Assembly (NCBI GenBank): GCA_937959115.1
Contig: CALGAW010000078.1
Span: 1-55,152, forward strand
DNA: 55,152 nucleotides
From: an uncultured Saprospiraceae bacterium
Lineage (GTDB): Bacteria > Bacteroidota > Bacteroidia > Chitinophagales > Saprospiraceae
Direction: 5' to 3'
Each line of letters begins with the position of its first letter. The stretch's first letter is position 1. Positions 1 to 10,000 of this stretch are shown here, piece by piece. The notes below the pieces were generated by a model. The model was given only the letters and a program-made list of their open reading frames with translations. It was not told the origin of the DNA and ran no database searches. The translations under genes and the position numbers were made by a program.

Positions 1-587
1 AATGCGATACAATAGACCCTTGTTTTAACATAAACTGCAATAATGGTACATGCATCAATGGAACTTGTGACTGCGACCCTGGTTATTCTGGTCCTAATTG
101 TACAATCTATGATCCTTGTATCAATGTTACCTGTGCAAGTACTGGTACATGTGTAAATGGAGTTTGCGATTGCGATCCCGGATACTCAGGAGCTGATTGC
201 AGTGTTTTAATTACAACAACCTATCTCGGTGTTTACGATGCAGCCGAAGTTTGTCTGTCAGTACCTAATTTTGTAGAGAACTATGTTGCAGAGGTGAAAG
301 TATCTCCCAATAGTAATCAAAACATGATTATTACAAATCTGTACAATCATTTTGAAGCATCTTCTCCTGGCACGTATCAGCCCGAAGATACTCAAGTAGA
401 GGTGATTGTAAGCAGTACAGGCATTGTGATCCCTGCACAATTTTGGACGGCAACTGGTCTTCAGGATTTTAGAGTTTCTGGAACAGGTACCGTGCTTAAT
501 GGAACAGAATTTTCAATTAACTACTTAATAGAAGATACAGTTAATAATTATACAGATGAATGCAGTGTAACTTATATCTTGCAATAG
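1..587 (+). CDS. EGF-like repeat secreted protein, C-terminal fragment (5' end outside window)
   Basis: The reading frame is open from the first bases (codons begin at position 3) to the TAG at 585-587, so the start lies upstream of the window. The visible part holds two EGF-like cysteine repeats of about 38 residues, each with the pattern CxNGxCDCDPGYSGxxC (about nt 30-110 and 115-205). A region of about 125 residues without EGF cysteines follows, which looks like a beta-sandwich tail. EGF repeats of this kind are common in Bacteroidota surface lipoproteins and adhesins; a role in surface binding is inference. An internal GTG at 294 could be mistaken for the start, but the upstream EGF coding in the same frame argues against that. 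The gene converges with the pectate-lyase-like gene and shares a terminator hairpin with it. Confidence 0.8.
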   Translation, partial: CDTIDPCFNINCNNGTCINGTCDCDPGYSGPNCTIYDPCINVTCASTGTCVNGVCDCDPGYSGADCSVLITTTYLGVYDAAEVCLSVPNFVENYVAEVKVSPNSNQNMIITNLYNHFEASSPGTYQPEDTQVEVIVSSTGIVIPAQFWTATGLQDFRVSGTGTVLNGTEFSINYLIEDTVNNYTDECSVTYILQ

Positions 588-612
588 ATTTTGAACGTGT
601 TAAATGAAAAAT

Positions 613-645
613 AAAAACCCAGAAATAATCGATTCCTGGGTTTTT
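613..645. terminator. Bidirectional intrinsic terminator
   Basis: AAAAACCCAG at 613-622 pairs with CTGGGTTTTT at 636-645 around a 13-nt loop. The A-run and T-run on the two sides let it work on both strands, which suits the convergent genes ending at 587 and 673. Confidence 0.8.
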
Positions 646-672
646 ATTTTTCTTGAAATTAGAAGTTAATTC

Positions 673-3600
673 CTAGCGAGGTACAGCAGAGAAAATACCA
701 TTGTTGATCGACCAAAGCAATTTGTCCATTGCATTCACGTCTCCATCCATATCAAAATCAACTGCTTCGTAGATATCAAAGGATCCGTTCAAGCCTTGCC
801 ACAAGATGTTATCCTGTCCAGTGATCTCATAACCACTGATGTTGTTTTGGTCCGCATTACAACTATAGAGGCACCAAGTACCATTTACCAGTTTTTGGCC
901 AAAGCCACTCCCTACAGCATAACTGTCGGCTGCTCGAAAGTCATAAGTAAGCGTGTTGCCCACCATATCAATCGGCTGTGGAGTCATTGCTGGCAAGTGA
1001 TTACGATGTTCAACTACTAAATAGTACTCCGACTTAAGATTTGATGGTAAACAGATATTCGTTGTAATAGACCCGTCTTGAAGCACTACAGCGGCTACCT
1101 TTGCGACCTCAGAGGTTGCTGAAATGGTCTCTCTCAGTGAAATCAGCACCCAGTCAACAGATGAAGTAGGGTAGTCCGCTGACGTCCAACCATCGCCTTC
1201 CGTTCCTGGGTAATTCCAAGGCGTGGCATTATACGGCTGTCCCGTAGGGAGTAAGTCTCGTTGCAGAAGTGTGTTGTCCATCACCGCAGAAGCCGTCTGG
1301 GGGCCTTCTAGGCAGATATTTAGTGAAATGCTAAGTACTGGGCCAGTAGAGACAGGTGAGCCCGCTAAGTCGCTTAAATATACTTCCATATTCGTGTATC
1401 CGCTCAAGTGATCAGCTAATGCATCATTTGGATTATTTGAATCCAGCCCGTTTGCAGTTTCCCAAGCATTTGGAATCCCATCATTGTCGCTATCCAAAGG
1501 AACGCTAGACATTGGAGAAATTGTAGGCCAACCACCAACTTCTGAAGGATTGTTGATGATACCATAATAGGTAGCTTGACCACTCCATTCATTCGGGTCA
1601 ATACCAGGTACTGTCTTTGAATTTGTAGGGGTTCGGTTGATTACATCATTGATAATACGTTGATCAACTGCATCAATTGCTAAATTTGCTCCTACATCTG
1701 CTAAGACAATTGACTCCAGGCCCATTGCATCAGGCAATGCAGAATAATCAGATTCCATTGGTGTTGAAAATGGGGAAAACACTTGACCCACATTTCCAAT
1801 TGGGTTACTGAAGCTTCCAACTTCATTCCATTCTGGCTGTGAATCATTCGTTCGGTGTACCCCAATGTTTCCTCTCATGTAGATTTGATTTGCAGCTTCA
1901 GCAGTTGTATGAACCATGTATCGTGCAGTACGTGTATCTCTTCCGGGGATCAAAAGGTTTTTAACCACATTGGATTGCATAGAACCACCCTTAGCATCTA
2001 GTTCTATGTTGAAGTATCGATTATTGTACATCAAGTTGTTGACCACCTCATGGGCACTTCCTGGAGAGGCAATCTTTGGGCTTCGAGCATCGTTATGAGC
2101 AAACAAATTTCGGTATATTGTAATGTTGTTAAAGGGATGGTTCGTATATCCAAACAAACTTCCTTTTGAATGTCCTGTCTGGTAAGTAGAGGCCGATGGG
2201 GTAGTAGAAACAGCATGGGTAGAGAAATATAAACACTCCGAACTTATACAATACTGAACAGTTCCAAAGCTCCCATCACTAGAACTCAAGTTTTCATCTG
2301 TGCCCCATGATATGGAGCAATGGTCAAGTATCCAATTACTACAAAACAAGTTGAAATTGTCACCAGAAACTTCACCTGAAACTCCTGGACCTCGGCGAAA
2401 GCGGATATATCGAATGATGATATGATCTTGACGGAAATTTATTAAACTCTGGCTGATGCTTCCACTAGAACGAATTGTAATTCCTTCTCCTCCGTTCTGA
2501 AACGCTGTTTGTCCTGCGATGTAAAGATTCCCAGCATTTACATCAATAATGGAGTTTAGGGTAATCGTTCCTGCTACCTTAAATACAATAAATCGGTTAC
2601 TTTGAGAAAGCGCATCTCTTAATGAGCCCGGCCCTGAATCATTCAAATTTGTTACGGAGTAAACTGTACGAACAGGTTGGCCAACACCTGCATATCTTCC
2701 ATAGCCCATTGCACCAGGAAAGGCAATGGTGTCTTGAGATGTCTCAGCACAAGGCGTTGTTGGTGGTGGCGGGGGTGGTGGAGCCACCGTTCCTGCTAAA
2801 CTGTTTAGGTATACTTCAATATTTGGATAACCATTGCCATAATCAACTAACATATCACTTGGATCATTTGGATCAAGATTATTCAGCAGTTCCCAATCGT
2901 TTGGCATACCGTCATTATCAGTATCCACACAAACGCTTGACATAGGAGCAAGTGAAGGCCATCCACCTACCTCAGATGGATCATTAATAATACCATAGTA
3001 CTGTGAGGCTCCATTCCAAGCAGTTGGATTTGTCCCCGGCACTGTTTTTATTTGGGTTGGTGTTCTGTTGATTACATCATTGATAATGCGTTGATCTACA
3101 GCATCCGAAGCGAGGTTTGCTCCTACGTCTGCTAACACGATTGGCTCAAGACCAGAAGCATCTGGTAAGGAGGAATACAGGTCTTTTATCGGTGTTGTAA
3201 AAGGCGTGAGTGACTGTCCTACCGTACTGTTTGGTGTGCCATATCTTCCTACTTCGATCCATTCTGGCTGCGAATTAGTAGTTCTGTGAACGCCTATGTT
3301 TCCTTGCATATATACTTGATTCGTTGCTTGGTCTACCGCATGAACCATATGACGATTCGTCCGAGTATCACTCCCTGGGATTAAGAGGTTTTTCACAACA
3401 TTTGTTTGCATTGACCCACCTCGATTATCCAGTTCAATGTTAAAGTATCGATTGTTGTATAATAAGTTGTTTACGACCTCATGAGCGCTGCCTGGTGCGG
3501 AGATATTGGGATTTCTTCCATCATTGTGAGCAAACAAATTTCGATAAACGGTAAGATTATTAAATGTATGTCCAGAATATCCGAATAACCCACCTTTTGA

Positions 3601-4230
3601 ATGTCCTGTTTGATAAGTGCCATGTGATGTGTTTGTGGAATAAGCATGAGTTGAAAAATACAACCCCTCAGAGCTTATACAATATTGCATCGTTCCAAAA
3701 CTTCCATCATGAGCATTAATGTTTTCATCCGTTGTCCAAGAGAGCGAACAATGGTCAATAATCCAATTATTACAAACAAAGTTGACGTTATCCCCAGAAA
3801 CTTCATTTGGTAGGCCAGGCCCTCGTCTAAAGCGTATGTATCGAACGATGACATGATCTCCGTTAAAATTGATTAGAGCATTGTTATAGTTGCCATTTGC
3901 ACGAATCGTGATTCCTTTCCCTCCATTCTTAAATGCTGTTTGTCCAGCGATGTAAAGGTTGCTCGCTGTTACATTGATAATACTGCTGAGCGTGATTGTC
4001 CCTGCTACTTCAAATACAATATAACGATTGCTTTGAGAAAGGGCATCACGGAGAGAGCCAGCCCCTGAATTATTTAAGTTAGTAACGAAATATACTGTTT
4101 TTGCAGGCTGATTGACCCCCGCATTTTGTCCGTGCCCCATCGCCTCTGGAAATGCTAAAACAGTCTGAGATTGAAGTGATGTTGATAATAATAACCACAT
4201 AAATGTGATATATATCAATGATTTAAACAT
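673..4230 (-). CDS. Secreted protein with two tandem pectate-lyase-like beta-helix domains
   Basis: I chose the ATG at 4230 (1185 aa) because it opens a clean signal peptide, MFKSLIYITFMWLLL...SLQSQ; an upstream start at 4266 only adds 12 polar residues. Two homologous polysaccharide-lyase-1-like domains (about residues 25-430 and 495-905) each begin AFPxAMGxG and contain TVYxVTNLNxSGxGSLRDA, IAGQTAF and a DHCSxSW motif typical of this family. Each is followed by a thrombospondin-3/EF-like calcium segment (DxDNDGxPNxWE). A poly-proline linker (about 482-490) separates the halves. The last 220 or so residues form a module with DWVLISLRE, VVEHRNHLPAMTP and dockerin-like Asp loops, shared with the proteins at 7055 and 15803; no classical T9SS domain is present. 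Likely substrate: pectin or a similar acidic polysaccharide, by family only. Confidence 0.8.
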   Translation of the reverse strand: MFKSLIYITFMWLLLSTSLQSQTVLAFPEAMGHGQNAGVNQPAKTVYFVTNLNNSGAGSLRDALSQSNRYIVFEVAGTITLSSIINVTASNLYIAGQTAFKNGGKGITIRANGNYNNALINFNGDHVIVRYIRFRRGPGLPNEVSGDNVNFVCNNWIIDHCSLSWTTDENINAHDGSFGTMQYCISSEGLYFSTHAYSTNTSHGTYQTGHSKGGLFGYSGHTFNNLTVYRNLFAHNDGRNPNISAPGSAHEVVNNLLYNNRYFNIELDNRGGSMQTNVVKNLLIPGSDTRTNRHMVHAVDQATNQVYMQGNIGVHRTTNSQPEWIEVGRYGTPNSTVGQSLTPFTTPIKDLYSSLPDASGLEPIVLADVGANLASDAVDQRIINDVINRTPTQIKTVPGTNPTAWNGASQYYGIINDPSEVGGWPSLAPMSSVCVDTDNDGMPNDWELLNNLDPNDPSDMLVDYGNGYPNIEVYLNSLAGTVAPPPPPPPTTPCAETSQDTIAFPGAMGYGRYAGVGQPVRTVYSVTNLNDSGPGSLRDALSQSNRFIVFKVAGTITLNSIIDVNAGNLYIAGQTAFQNGGEGITIRSSGSISQSLINFRQDHIIIRYIRFRRGPGVSGEVSGDNFNLFCSNWILDHCSISWGTDENLSSSDGSFGTVQYCISSECLYFSTHAVSTTPSASTYQTGHSKGSLFGYTNHPFNNITIYRNLFAHNDARSPKIASPGSAHEVVNNLMYNNRYFNIELDAKGGSMQSNVVKNLLIPGRDTRTARYMVHTTAEAANQIYMRGNIGVHRTNDSQPEWNEVGSFSNPIGNVGQVFSPFSTPMESDYSALPDAMGLESIVLADVGANLAIDAVDQRIINDVINRTPTNSKTVPGIDPNEWSGQATYYGIINNPSEVGGWPTISPMSSVPLDSDNDGIPNAWETANGLDSNNPNDALADHLSGYTNMEVYLSDLAGSPVSTGPVLSISLNICLEGPQTASAVMDNTLLQRDLLPTGQPYNATPWNYPGTEGDGWTSADYPTSSVDWVLISLRETISATSEVAKVAAVVLQDGSITTNICLPSNLKSEYYLVVEHRNHLPAMTPQPIDMVGNTLTYDFRAADSYAVGSGFGQKLVNGTWCLYSCNADQNNISGYEITGQDNILWQGLNGSFDIYEAVDFDMDGDVNAMDKLLWSINNGIFSAVPR

Positions 4231-4572
4231 GTTGTTTGTTTTGTTAGTTAGTAAAATTACATTCAAATGGAGTAAACCTGAGGCTGGCTTATATGTCTGT
4301 TGAACTTCTTGTCTAACTTAAGGAAAAGAGCCCATAATTCCAAACAGAAATTTTTAATTGTTACTAGCAAAAAATAAGTCTTTACTTGGATCTTCGTTCC
4401 TTTGACTGACTATTCATTCCTTTCATTGACTATTGGGACACGTGGGCCACACGGTATCCATTGTCAATGTTAGTTTGCAGCAGAATTAAGCTTTGTGCAA
4501 TAGTAGTTGAAGGTTAAAAGTAGAAAGAGGTTTCTTTGAAAAAAGTGTAGAAGATGATTAGGACATTTAAGT
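4231..4572. other. Intergenic region, 5' of the pectate-lyase-like gene
   Basis: I see no gene here. The notable content is a pair of 20-bp direct repeats at 4397-4436, listed separately. The rest is unstructured AT-rich sequence. Confidence 0.6.
4397..4436. promoter_or_regulatory. Tandem 20-bp direct repeat, candidate activator site
   Basis: Two adjacent 20-mers, TTCCTTTGACTGACTATTCA (4397-4416) and TTCCTTTCATTGACTATTGG (4417-4436), match at 16 of 20 positions. They lie about 170-205 nt upstream of the pectate-lyase-like start. Direct repeats on a two-turn pitch are typical of LytTR-type or similar dimeric activators; that assignment is inference. Confidence 0.35.
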
Positions 4573-5364
4573 CTATTTACTACGAATTGCTTCAATTCTT
4601 TTCCACATTTTATTGACATCAGCATAGCCACTTGCTACTTGGTGTAATTGGTCTTTATCACGGAACAAGACTGCAGGATAACCCTGAACTCCCCAATCCC
4701 GATTGAGCACAAAGTCGGCACGAGTCGCTTCTGTCATTTCGTTGGAGCTAAACAATACTTTGAATTTGTCAAAATCAATCTCAAGCTTCTTGCAAATTGG
4801 TTCATAGAACGACTCTAATGCTGGATTCTGAGATTTTACATAAAAGAAATGCTGTACCCACTCATAAAATTCTAGTTCCTTTTCAGGAGCCAACGTTCGG
4901 ACAGAAACCACCGCTCGACAGGCTGGCTCGGTGTCATAGTTGAACTCCTCCAAGTCAAGCAAGTCATAACTAAAGGGTTGACCACTTGCTTTGTTCACTT
5001 CTTCCCAGTGATGCTGCAGGAAATCCTTGAACTTTTGATTCCAGGGATCACCTCCACCTGGTCGTAGCCCACCCATAACTAATCGAAAAGGGATACCTTC
5101 CTTTGTTCCTTGTCGTCGTAAGGCGTTTAATTGAGGAGAAATCCCCCAACACCAAGAGCACATTGGGTCACCTACATAAATGATTTCTTGCTCTGATGTC
5201 CATTCTACTGGAGTCTGTTTTCCTTCAACAGGTGCCGCCTTGCAAAGTCCTGTAAGCGGATCGCAAGAGACTGGTATTTTCGTATTTCGCATAGATTGTC
5301 CGATTAGTTGGCTAGAACCAGTTAGTAAAATGAAAATCAAAATAATCAAGGAAGTAGTTTTCAT
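4573..5364 (-). CDS. Periplasmic DsbA/FrnE-family thioredoxin-fold protein
   Basis: The protein has 263 aa. An N-terminal signal peptide (MKTTSLIILIFILLTGSSQL) suggests export, so it probably acts in the periplasm on disulfides. The DSBA-like fold (PF01323 type) is shown by the redox motif C69-S-W-C72 in GDPMCSWCWG, a helical insertion region (about 105-210) and a cis-proline segment, VQGYPAVLF (Pro230), opposite the active site. The CSWCWG motif is characteristic of the FrnE-like branch rather than classical DsbA (CPHC). An extra cysteine pair, CDPLTGLC, sits just after the signal peptide (Cys34 and Cys41) and could be a second redox site. It is on the same strand as the pectate-lyase-like gene but 342 nt away, so co-transcription is unclear. 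Its partners are not evident, although the cysteine-rich exoproteins of this window are plausible clients. Confidence 0.82.
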   Translation of the reverse strand: MKTTSLIILIFILLTGSSQLIGQSMRNTKIPVSCDPLTGLCKAAPVEGKQTPVEWTSEQEIIYVGDPMCSWCWGISPQLNALRRQGTKEGIPFRLVMGGLRPGGGDPWNQKFKDFLQHHWEEVNKASGQPFSYDLLDLEEFNYDTEPACRAVVSVRTLAPEKELEFYEWVQHFFYVKSQNPALESFYEPICKKLEIDFDKFKVLFSSNEMTEATRADFVLNRDWGVQGYPAVLFRDKDQLHQVASGYADVNKMWKRIEAIRSK

Positions 5365-5509
5365 CTATCAAGGCCTTTATTAGAACAATTCGTTTTTTAA
5401 TTTCTATCGAATCTTACATAATTCTGGTTAATGTAAGGTTTATTTTTCATTCTTGATAACATCTACCAGCGCATTATTGTTGAGAGGAGTATTATTTTCT
5501 ATTTATGCT

Positions 5510-5905
5510 TTAGTGAAAGAACTTTACTCTTTTTTCTAAGAATCGAATCAAATAAACAAACAAAGGGAAGAGGATAATTCCTGAAAAAATAATCCAAATT
5601 GGAAACGCTGTTCGCATTATAGGTAAGTTTCTAAATGAAGGTGCAATTCTTGAAGAATGACAAATCAACATTGGCATAAAAATCAAAGCAAAAGTAAAGA
5701 AAAAGTGAGGTTGGAATGCATATACTTTACCCTGCTTTATCCAATAGATCGATGCTAAAATAATGATGAGGATTGGAATGGAAATTCCTAATAAAACCCC
5801 TTCTAGAACAAGCTCGTTTCCTTGAACAACGAAATAGAATTCATATAGGGCTTTTAGAAAAATCAAAAAGGCTCCAAAAAGAAACGGCACAAGAACTAAT
5901 CCCAT
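5510..5905 (-). CDS. Small four-helix membrane protein, copy 1 of 3
   Basis: The protein has 131 aa and I do not recognise the family. Four hydrophobic segments lie at about residues 1-20, 38-56, 66-86 and 97-118, joined by short polar loops. The layout is VPFLFGAFLIFLKALYEF, then GNELVLEGVLLGISIPILI, then a conserved W-I-K-x-G-K-V loop, then an F/PIW-I-x-FSGI helix, then a basic tail. It is a clear paralogue of the two genes upstream at 6015 and 6497; the shared landmarks are QGNEL, WIKxGKVY and the tail V-K-x-F/Y. All three lie on the minus strand with gaps of about 85-110 nt, so they may be an operon or simply a tandem triplication. This copy is the most diverged. Confidence 0.65.
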   Translation of the reverse strand: MGLVLVPFLFGAFLIFLKALYEFYFVVQGNELVLEGVLLGISIPILIIILASIYWIKQGKVYAFQPHFFFTFALIFMPMLICHSSRIAPSFRNLPIMRTAFPIWIIFSGIILFPLFVYLIRFLEKRVKFFH

Positions 5906-6014
5906 AAATAGACGATTGTTTTAAAATTCAATAAAGATATAATTCTATTCATTAGCTACTAGTTTGGAGGGTTTGCATAGTTGAAATCTCGATCAGCATT
6001 CTAATTCAATAGTT

Positions 6015-6410
6015 TTAGTAGAAATATTTTACTCCTTTCTTTTTCATATAGCTTGTATGATACTTATACAATGGTATTGTAAGAATTCCAGCGAAAACTA
6101 TCCAAGTGATTAGAGCGGTACGTATAAATGTAACATCTCCAATTGGTAGGAATTTAAAGATGATTCCAATGATTAAAGGTGGATAAAATAGTTGTATTGG
6201 GAAGTAAAATAGAGGCTTGTAGTGGTGAACTTTTCCTTTTTTAATCCAAGACATTGAGGTAGAAATTATTAACAGTAATGGAATGCATATTCCTAATACA
6301 GCCCCTTCCATAGAAAGCTCATTTCCTTGAATCAATGATTTGAGTTGGAATAATGCTCGGATAAAAATCACTAAAGCGCCAATCAATATCGGAAGAAGAA
6401 CCATTACCAT
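6015..6410 (-). CDS. Small four-helix membrane protein, copy 2 of 3
   Basis: The protein has 131 aa and is a paralogue of the genes on either side. It opens MVMVLLPILIGALVIFIRALFQLKSL, nearly identical to copy 3 (LLPVIIGALVIFVRSIFQLKTL). It then shares QGNEL, GAVLGICIP, SWIKKGKVH, GDVTFIRTALITWIVFAG and a C-terminal KKGVKYFY. The four transmembrane segments are in the same places. There are no charged residues inside the helices that would suggest a transporter, and no catalytic motif is visible. The function is unknown; a small integral inner-membrane protein is all the sequence supports. Confidence 0.65.
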   Translation of the reverse strand: MVMVLLPILIGALVIFIRALFQLKSLIQGNELSMEGAVLGICIPLLLIISTSMSWIKKGKVHHYKPLFYFPIQLFYPPLIIGIIFKFLPIGDVTFIRTALITWIVFAGILTIPLYKYHTSYMKKKGVKYFY

Positions 6411-6496
6411 TTTTCACTGTTTTAAATCGCCTGATCAGTCAGATTACTTGTTTTTGCTTAAGATACTTCCAATTATCGAAATGACCATGCAACTGG

Positions 6497-6901
6497 CTAA
6501 TAAGTATACTTTACGCCGTTCTTCTCCATATAAGTCTTATGAAATTGATACAATAAAACAATCAAGAGACCTGAGAAAACGATCCAAGTAACTAAGGAAG
6601 TATGTATAAAAGCTGAATTTCCTAGAGGTAAAGTTTTATAGACGAAACCTATAACCCAAGGCAGAAAAAATAAGCGTATTGGGAAGTAAAAAATAGGTGT
6701 GAACTGATACACTTTTCCTTCTTTGATCCAAGATCTAGAAATGTATACAATTATAGAGATCGGAATCAATAAGCCTAATAGAATACCTGCTACAGAAAGT
6801 TCATTACTCTGAATCAGCGTCTTGAGTTGGAATATTGAACGGACGAAAATCACCAAAGCTCCTATTATGACTGGAAGAAGGACCATTCCCATTGTCAACA
6901 A
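6497..6901 (-). CDS. Small four-helix membrane protein, copy 3 of 3
   Basis: The protein has 134 aa (MLTMGMVLLPVIIGALVIF...). The start at 6901 adds three or four residues relative to copy 2; an internal ATG (Met4 or Met6) would align better with MVMVLLP. The same landmarks are present: QSNEL, GILLGLLIP, SWIKEGKVYQF, a third helix rich in aromatics (FYFPIRLFFLPWVIGF), then GNSAFIHTSLVTWIVFSG and a tail ending KNGVKYTY. It is closer to copy 2 than to copy 1, which suggests two successive tandem duplications. No function can be assigned. Confidence 0.65.
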   Translation of the reverse strand: MLTMGMVLLPVIIGALVIFVRSIFQLKTLIQSNELSVAGILLGLLIPISIIVYISRSWIKEGKVYQFTPIFYFPIRLFFLPWVIGFVYKTLPLGNSAFIHTSLVTWIVFSGLLIVLLYQFHKTYMEKNGVKYTY

Positions 6902-7054
6902 TTTATTGTTATGAAAATAAAGCGTAAAGATAGTATTCTCTGTACTGACTATCCAGTATATGTAACTTTATTTACTTATGTACAATTTTTTATCTATTTC
7001 AATAATTCGCTCTTTCTTATTTGAATGTTTAGAATGCTCTTGGTAACATTTGAA

Positions 7055-10000
7055 TTAATAATCAATCGTACCAAATCGGTTTCGATTATTCCAAGCTTTA
7101 CTTCTATCAGCAGCATTAATTAATCCATCTAATGTAACATCTGGAAGCAAATAGCCAGATTGATTTCTAAAATTCCAGATAACACTTCTATCAGGTGCAC
7201 TAATCAATAAATCCCTATTGGCATCTCCAGCAATTAGACCCCAGACACCTGGAGATAACTCAATTTGAGCATCATTACCATAGGTAACAGTGCTTGCTAA
7301 AGTGAAATCAAAGATAGTAGAAACCCCATTTAATGAAACTGGATTCTGTGTCATTACTGGAAGGTGGTTTCTGTGGAATATTGCTAGGTAATAATCGTCA
7401 TGTGGCATGCTGAAGCTAAGTACATTCGATTTTCGTCCTTGCGCGTAAGTAACTATTTCACCGTCCTGTTCTAGTAGCATGGCAGCAGAAGCCAATATGT
7501 TTTGATGGTTGTTCTTGTCACGGAGTTGTACTACGATCCAATCTACGATATCATTGTTTGCTCCAGTACCATTGAACACAGAAGCAGGCACTGTGATCCC
7601 AGTATTGTCAAGTCCTGAGAAGCCTAAGCTTGTGTAAGGTTCAGTTAATGCGAGCAATCCATTTTCTTTTAAGTCATCTTGCATAAGGCCAGCAGAAAAT
7701 GGTCCATCCAACAAGGCTTTACCTGAAAGGCAAATTGAATTTGTAGGATCAACATCCACAGATACAGTTGAAGACGGATAGGAAGCACATCCATCCACCG
7801 TAACAATCATTTTATAATCTGTATCAACTAATGGAGCTACGGTTGGGCTCTGTAGCGTAGAAACTTGTGTACTCGTTCCTGCGATATACCATTGATAGCT
7901 AATAGTAGCACCACTTGCAGTTGTACTACCGTTTAAGGTGACTTCTCTTCCAGCACAAATATTTGAAACACTACCTGACACTGTGGCAACTGGAGCGGCA
8001 TCTACCGTAAATGTTGTTGTGTTTGAACCTGAACAACCATTGTTTGAATAAACATAAGTAAGCGTATGGACTCCAGATCCAGCAGTTGTTGGGTTAAAGT
8101 TAGAACCTGTTACCCCATTTCCAGACCAGACGCCACCACTTGGTGAAGCAACTAACGCCACTGTAGCCCCGCGCTCACAGAACGTCTGAGCACTAGGTAC
8201 AGTTGGTGTGCCTGTTGCAGTCACAGTAACTGTTACAGAGGCGGACCGATACGACAAGCAACCCCCGACATTAGCAAGAATGTCATAGCTCGTAGTTGAA
8301 GTAGGGGAGACCGTATAGGTTTGTCCTTGATGGACAGCAGTATTTGTGCCCGCGACATACCAAGTGTAAATTTTTGTCCCTGTGCCCGTGGCTGAAGCCG
8401 ATAATGTAGTAGATTGTCCAGTACAAATAGTAGCCGCCCCAGAAACAGAGGCAACAGGAGCAGCATCAACCGTAAATGTTGTAGTATTTGAGTTAGAACA
8501 TCCATTTGCATTTGTCACTTCATAGGTAATTGTATGCACACCTGGCCCAGCAGTTGCAGGGGTGAAGTTAGTTCCTGAGACACCATTTCCAGACCATGTT
8601 CCTCCAGCTGGTGTGCCTGATAAAGCTAAAGTTGTTCCGCGCTCACAGAAAGTCTGCGCGCTAGGCACTATGGGAACACCTGGTAATGCATTCACCGTCA
8701 CTGTGACTGGAGAAGATGCATAAGACCAACAGTTGTTAACAATTGCAATTAATACATAAGAAGTAGTTTGAGTTGGACTAACGGTAAAGTTCTGTTGCTG
8801 GGATGCCACTATATTTGTGCCGACAACATACCATCTGTATATCTTGGTTCCACTCCCTGAGGCTGTTCCGTTTAATGTAGTGGATTCACCGGTACAAATC
8901 GAAGTCGTTCCTGTTGCAGTTGAGACGGGTGCAGGTGTAACAGTATAAGTTGTTGTATTTGATTTTGCACATCCTGTGACTGGATCAATATAGTCGTATG
9001 TTAAAACATGGTTGCCCGGTCCAGCAGTTGTTCCTCTAAAGCCTTTGGGTAAAATTGAAATTGCTGAAATCTTTGGATTGCCAGGGTTTTTGGCTAAGTC
9101 TAAGTCTAACATCCCATCTGCAATCGTAACGGAATAGGTTTTAATCAATGCAGTATTTGCTCCAACCTCATCAAAGATATCGACAGCAGTTTCCACCATT
9201 GTTCCTTCCAATTCAATATCAAATACTCGGCCTCCTACTGTTTGAGAAAGGACATGAATCTCTGCAAGATGAATTTGAACTTCATATTCACCATTTGCTA
9301 CTGGGATATTGTATTCAAGAGTGCCATTCATCCACCGTTCTGATTTATAAACTGTTTGTCCTGCAGTATTTGAAATAGATGGATTAAAAGATGCTGTATT
9401 CCCATTCGTAAAACTTTGATCAGCTAACCATGTTATACCCGCTTCTGTTACGGTTGGTCCTCCTGCATTTATATAAATTGGTGATCCGATAATACCTGTT
9501 CCAGACCACACACCTCCTTCAGGTGTTGCTGTTAGCACTCTATCAGGTCCTCGTTCACAGATGGTCTGTGCATTTGAAACAGTTGGCGTTGCGGGAAGAG
9601 CATTTACTACAATAGTAACTGGTGCAGAACGATAAGACCCACATCCAGCAACTGTTGTTTCTAGTTCGTAACTAGTCGTAGTTGTTGGACTGACTGTTGG
9701 ATTCTGTTGAGAGGAAATCAATGTGTTGGTCATCCCTTGGTACCACTTGTAAGTCTTTGCTCCAGAACCAGTTGTACTTCCTAGTAGTTGAGCGGATTCG
9801 CCAGTGCAAATAGACGTATTCCCGTTTGCTGTCGCTACAGGAGGCGCAGAAACAGTAAACGTTGTTGTTGTTGATTTTGCACAGCCTGTTAATGGATCTA
9901 TGTAGTCATAAGTCAGAACATGAGCACCTTGACCAGCAGTTTCACCACTAAAGCTTTTTGGTAAGACAGAAATAGCGGAAACCTTAGGATTACCTGGATT

